Below are positions 34,040 through 34,611 of a DNA stretch of 34,611 nt, in pieces. This stretch comes from Spirochaetia bacterium (GTDB lineage: Bacteria > Spirochaetota > Spirochaetia > DAHUYW01). The stretch spans positions 1 through 34,611 of the forward strand of contig JASHNV010000086.1 in assembly GCA_030041455.1 (NCBI GenBank), in the 5' to 3' direction. Each line of letters opens with the position of its first letter. Position 1 is the stretch's first letter. The notes beneath the pieces are model-generated. The model was not told where the DNA came from and did not search any database. It saw only the letters and a list, made by a program, of their open reading frames with translations. Made by a program: the position numbers and the translations under genes.

Positions 34040-34611
34040 CAAAAGGCCCCCGGATGAAGAGAGCGCGCGACGAACTCGAGCGCCTCGGCGATCCTGGGTC
34101 CCGGCCGGGACACGATGTCCACGTCCGGGACGACCAACACCCTGCCGTTCCGTACCGCGCTCACGGCCGCCCATCCCGGACGGGCCCGAACCGAGCGCGC
34201 CTCCTCCTCCGTCCCGTCGGCCAGGAAGATCACCTCGGGATCGCGCGCGATGACCTGTTCGGCCGAAAGCTGGACCCACGGCGAACGAGCGTCCTCGGCG
34301 ATGTTCTTCCCGCCCGCGAGGCGGATGAGGTCGTCGACGAAGGAGCCGGGTCCCGCGGTCCAGAGGTCTCCCGAGAGCTCCCAGAAGACCCGCGGCTCGG
34401 GCCTCCCCGCGACGCGGCGCGCGATCGCGTGGATCCGCTCGGAGAGCCGCTTCGTGAGGGCTTCCGCCTCCTCGGTCCGGCCGATCGCTGCGCCGACCGC
34501 CTCGATGTCGACGAGAACGCCACGGACGTCGGGAGCGTCCGGGACGAGCACGACCGTCAAGCCGAGAGCGCGCAGGGACCGGATCGTCCGGGGATCGTCG
34601 ATCGAGGCGGC
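34039..34611 (-). CDS. ABC importer substrate-binding protein, BtuF/FecB type (partial, runs off right edge)
   Basis: The frame is open to the right edge (190 codons visible); the N-terminus, with the signal peptide, is missing. The visible part is the second half of a class III periplasmic binding protein: TVVLVPDAPDVRGVLVDIEAVGAAIG, RVFWELSGDLWTAGPGSFVDDLIRLAGGKNIAED, SPWVQLSAEQVIARDPEVIFLADG, then WAAVSAVRNGRVLVVPDVDIVSRPGPRIAEALEFVA. The AGPGSFVDDLI and QLSAEQVIARDPEVI wording resembles B12-binding BtuF most, but haem and siderophore binders share it. Any cobalamin riboswitch would lie outside the window. It is the first visible gene of the importer operon. Confidence 0.93.
   Translation of the reverse strand, partial: AASIDDPRTIRSLRALGLTVVLVPDAPDVRGVLVDIEAVGAAIGRTEEAEALTKRLSERIHAIARRVAGRPEPRVFWELSGDLWTAGPGSFVDDLIRLAGGKNIAEDARSPWVQLSAEQVIARDPEVIFLADGTEEEARSVRARPGWAAVSAVRNGRVLVVPDVDIVSRPGPRIAEALEFVARSLHPGAF

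Overview
The window is high-GC bacterial chromosome, tightly packed, with most genes on the minus strand. It contains no rRNA, tRNA, CRISPR array, transposase or phage gene that I can recognise. Several proteins look like families I associate with spirochaetes: a LysM protein with an Hsp70-like front end, a membrane TPR protein ending in an Mrr-like fold, and a small cyclic-nucleotide-binding protein. A high-GC member of the Spirochaetia is my best inference, at moderate confidence. A rpoN-type promoter and an adenylylatable glutamine synthetase show a nitrogen-control style shared with proteobacteria.

Layout from left to right. At 1-3625 are a cell-envelope lipoprotein (cut by the edge), a DnaK-substrate-domain/LysM membrane protein, and a divergent membrane TPR protein. 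At 3622-9662 lie tRNA and rRNA modification genes (rsmG, mnmG, rsmE, mnmE) with a YitT membrane protein and a 0.6 kb structured gap. At 9743-14186 are a coiled-coil protein, a glycerophosphodiester phosphodiesterase, an outer-membrane-like protein and a large LamG-like lipoprotein. At 14321-18637 are alr, pepT, and glnA behind a sigma-54 promoter and a long folded leader. At 18638-20943 are a DIP1984-like gene, a 0.95 kb gene-free stretch and a PtsN-like EIIA. At 21032-25238 are a small secreted protein, glmS, a Crp-like regulator, trxA and an unrecognised gene. At 25309-32074 is a complete trp operon. At 32168-34611 is a BtuCDF/FecBCD-type ABC importer, cut by the right edge.

The trp operon runs trpE, trpGD, trpCF, trpB, trpA, with both fusions found in enteric bacteria. 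It is preceded by a consensus promoter, a 32-codon leader peptide with tandem Trp codons, and a hairpin plus T-run just before trpE. That is the classical layout for transcription attenuation. The glnA leader is the other strong regulatory candidate: a 7-base segment can pair either upstream, closing the leader fold, or downstream, next to the ribosome-binding region.

Promoters here are often close to the sigma-70 consensus with 16-18 base spacers. At five genes (the TPR gene, mnmG, mnmE, pepT, ptsN-like) the -10 box ends only 5-8 bases before the ATG and there is no Shine-Dalgarno sequence, which predicts leaderless mRNAs. Two divergent pairs share abutting or overlapping -35 boxes. The most novel-looking protein is the DnaK substrate-binding domain joined through one membrane helix to LysM.
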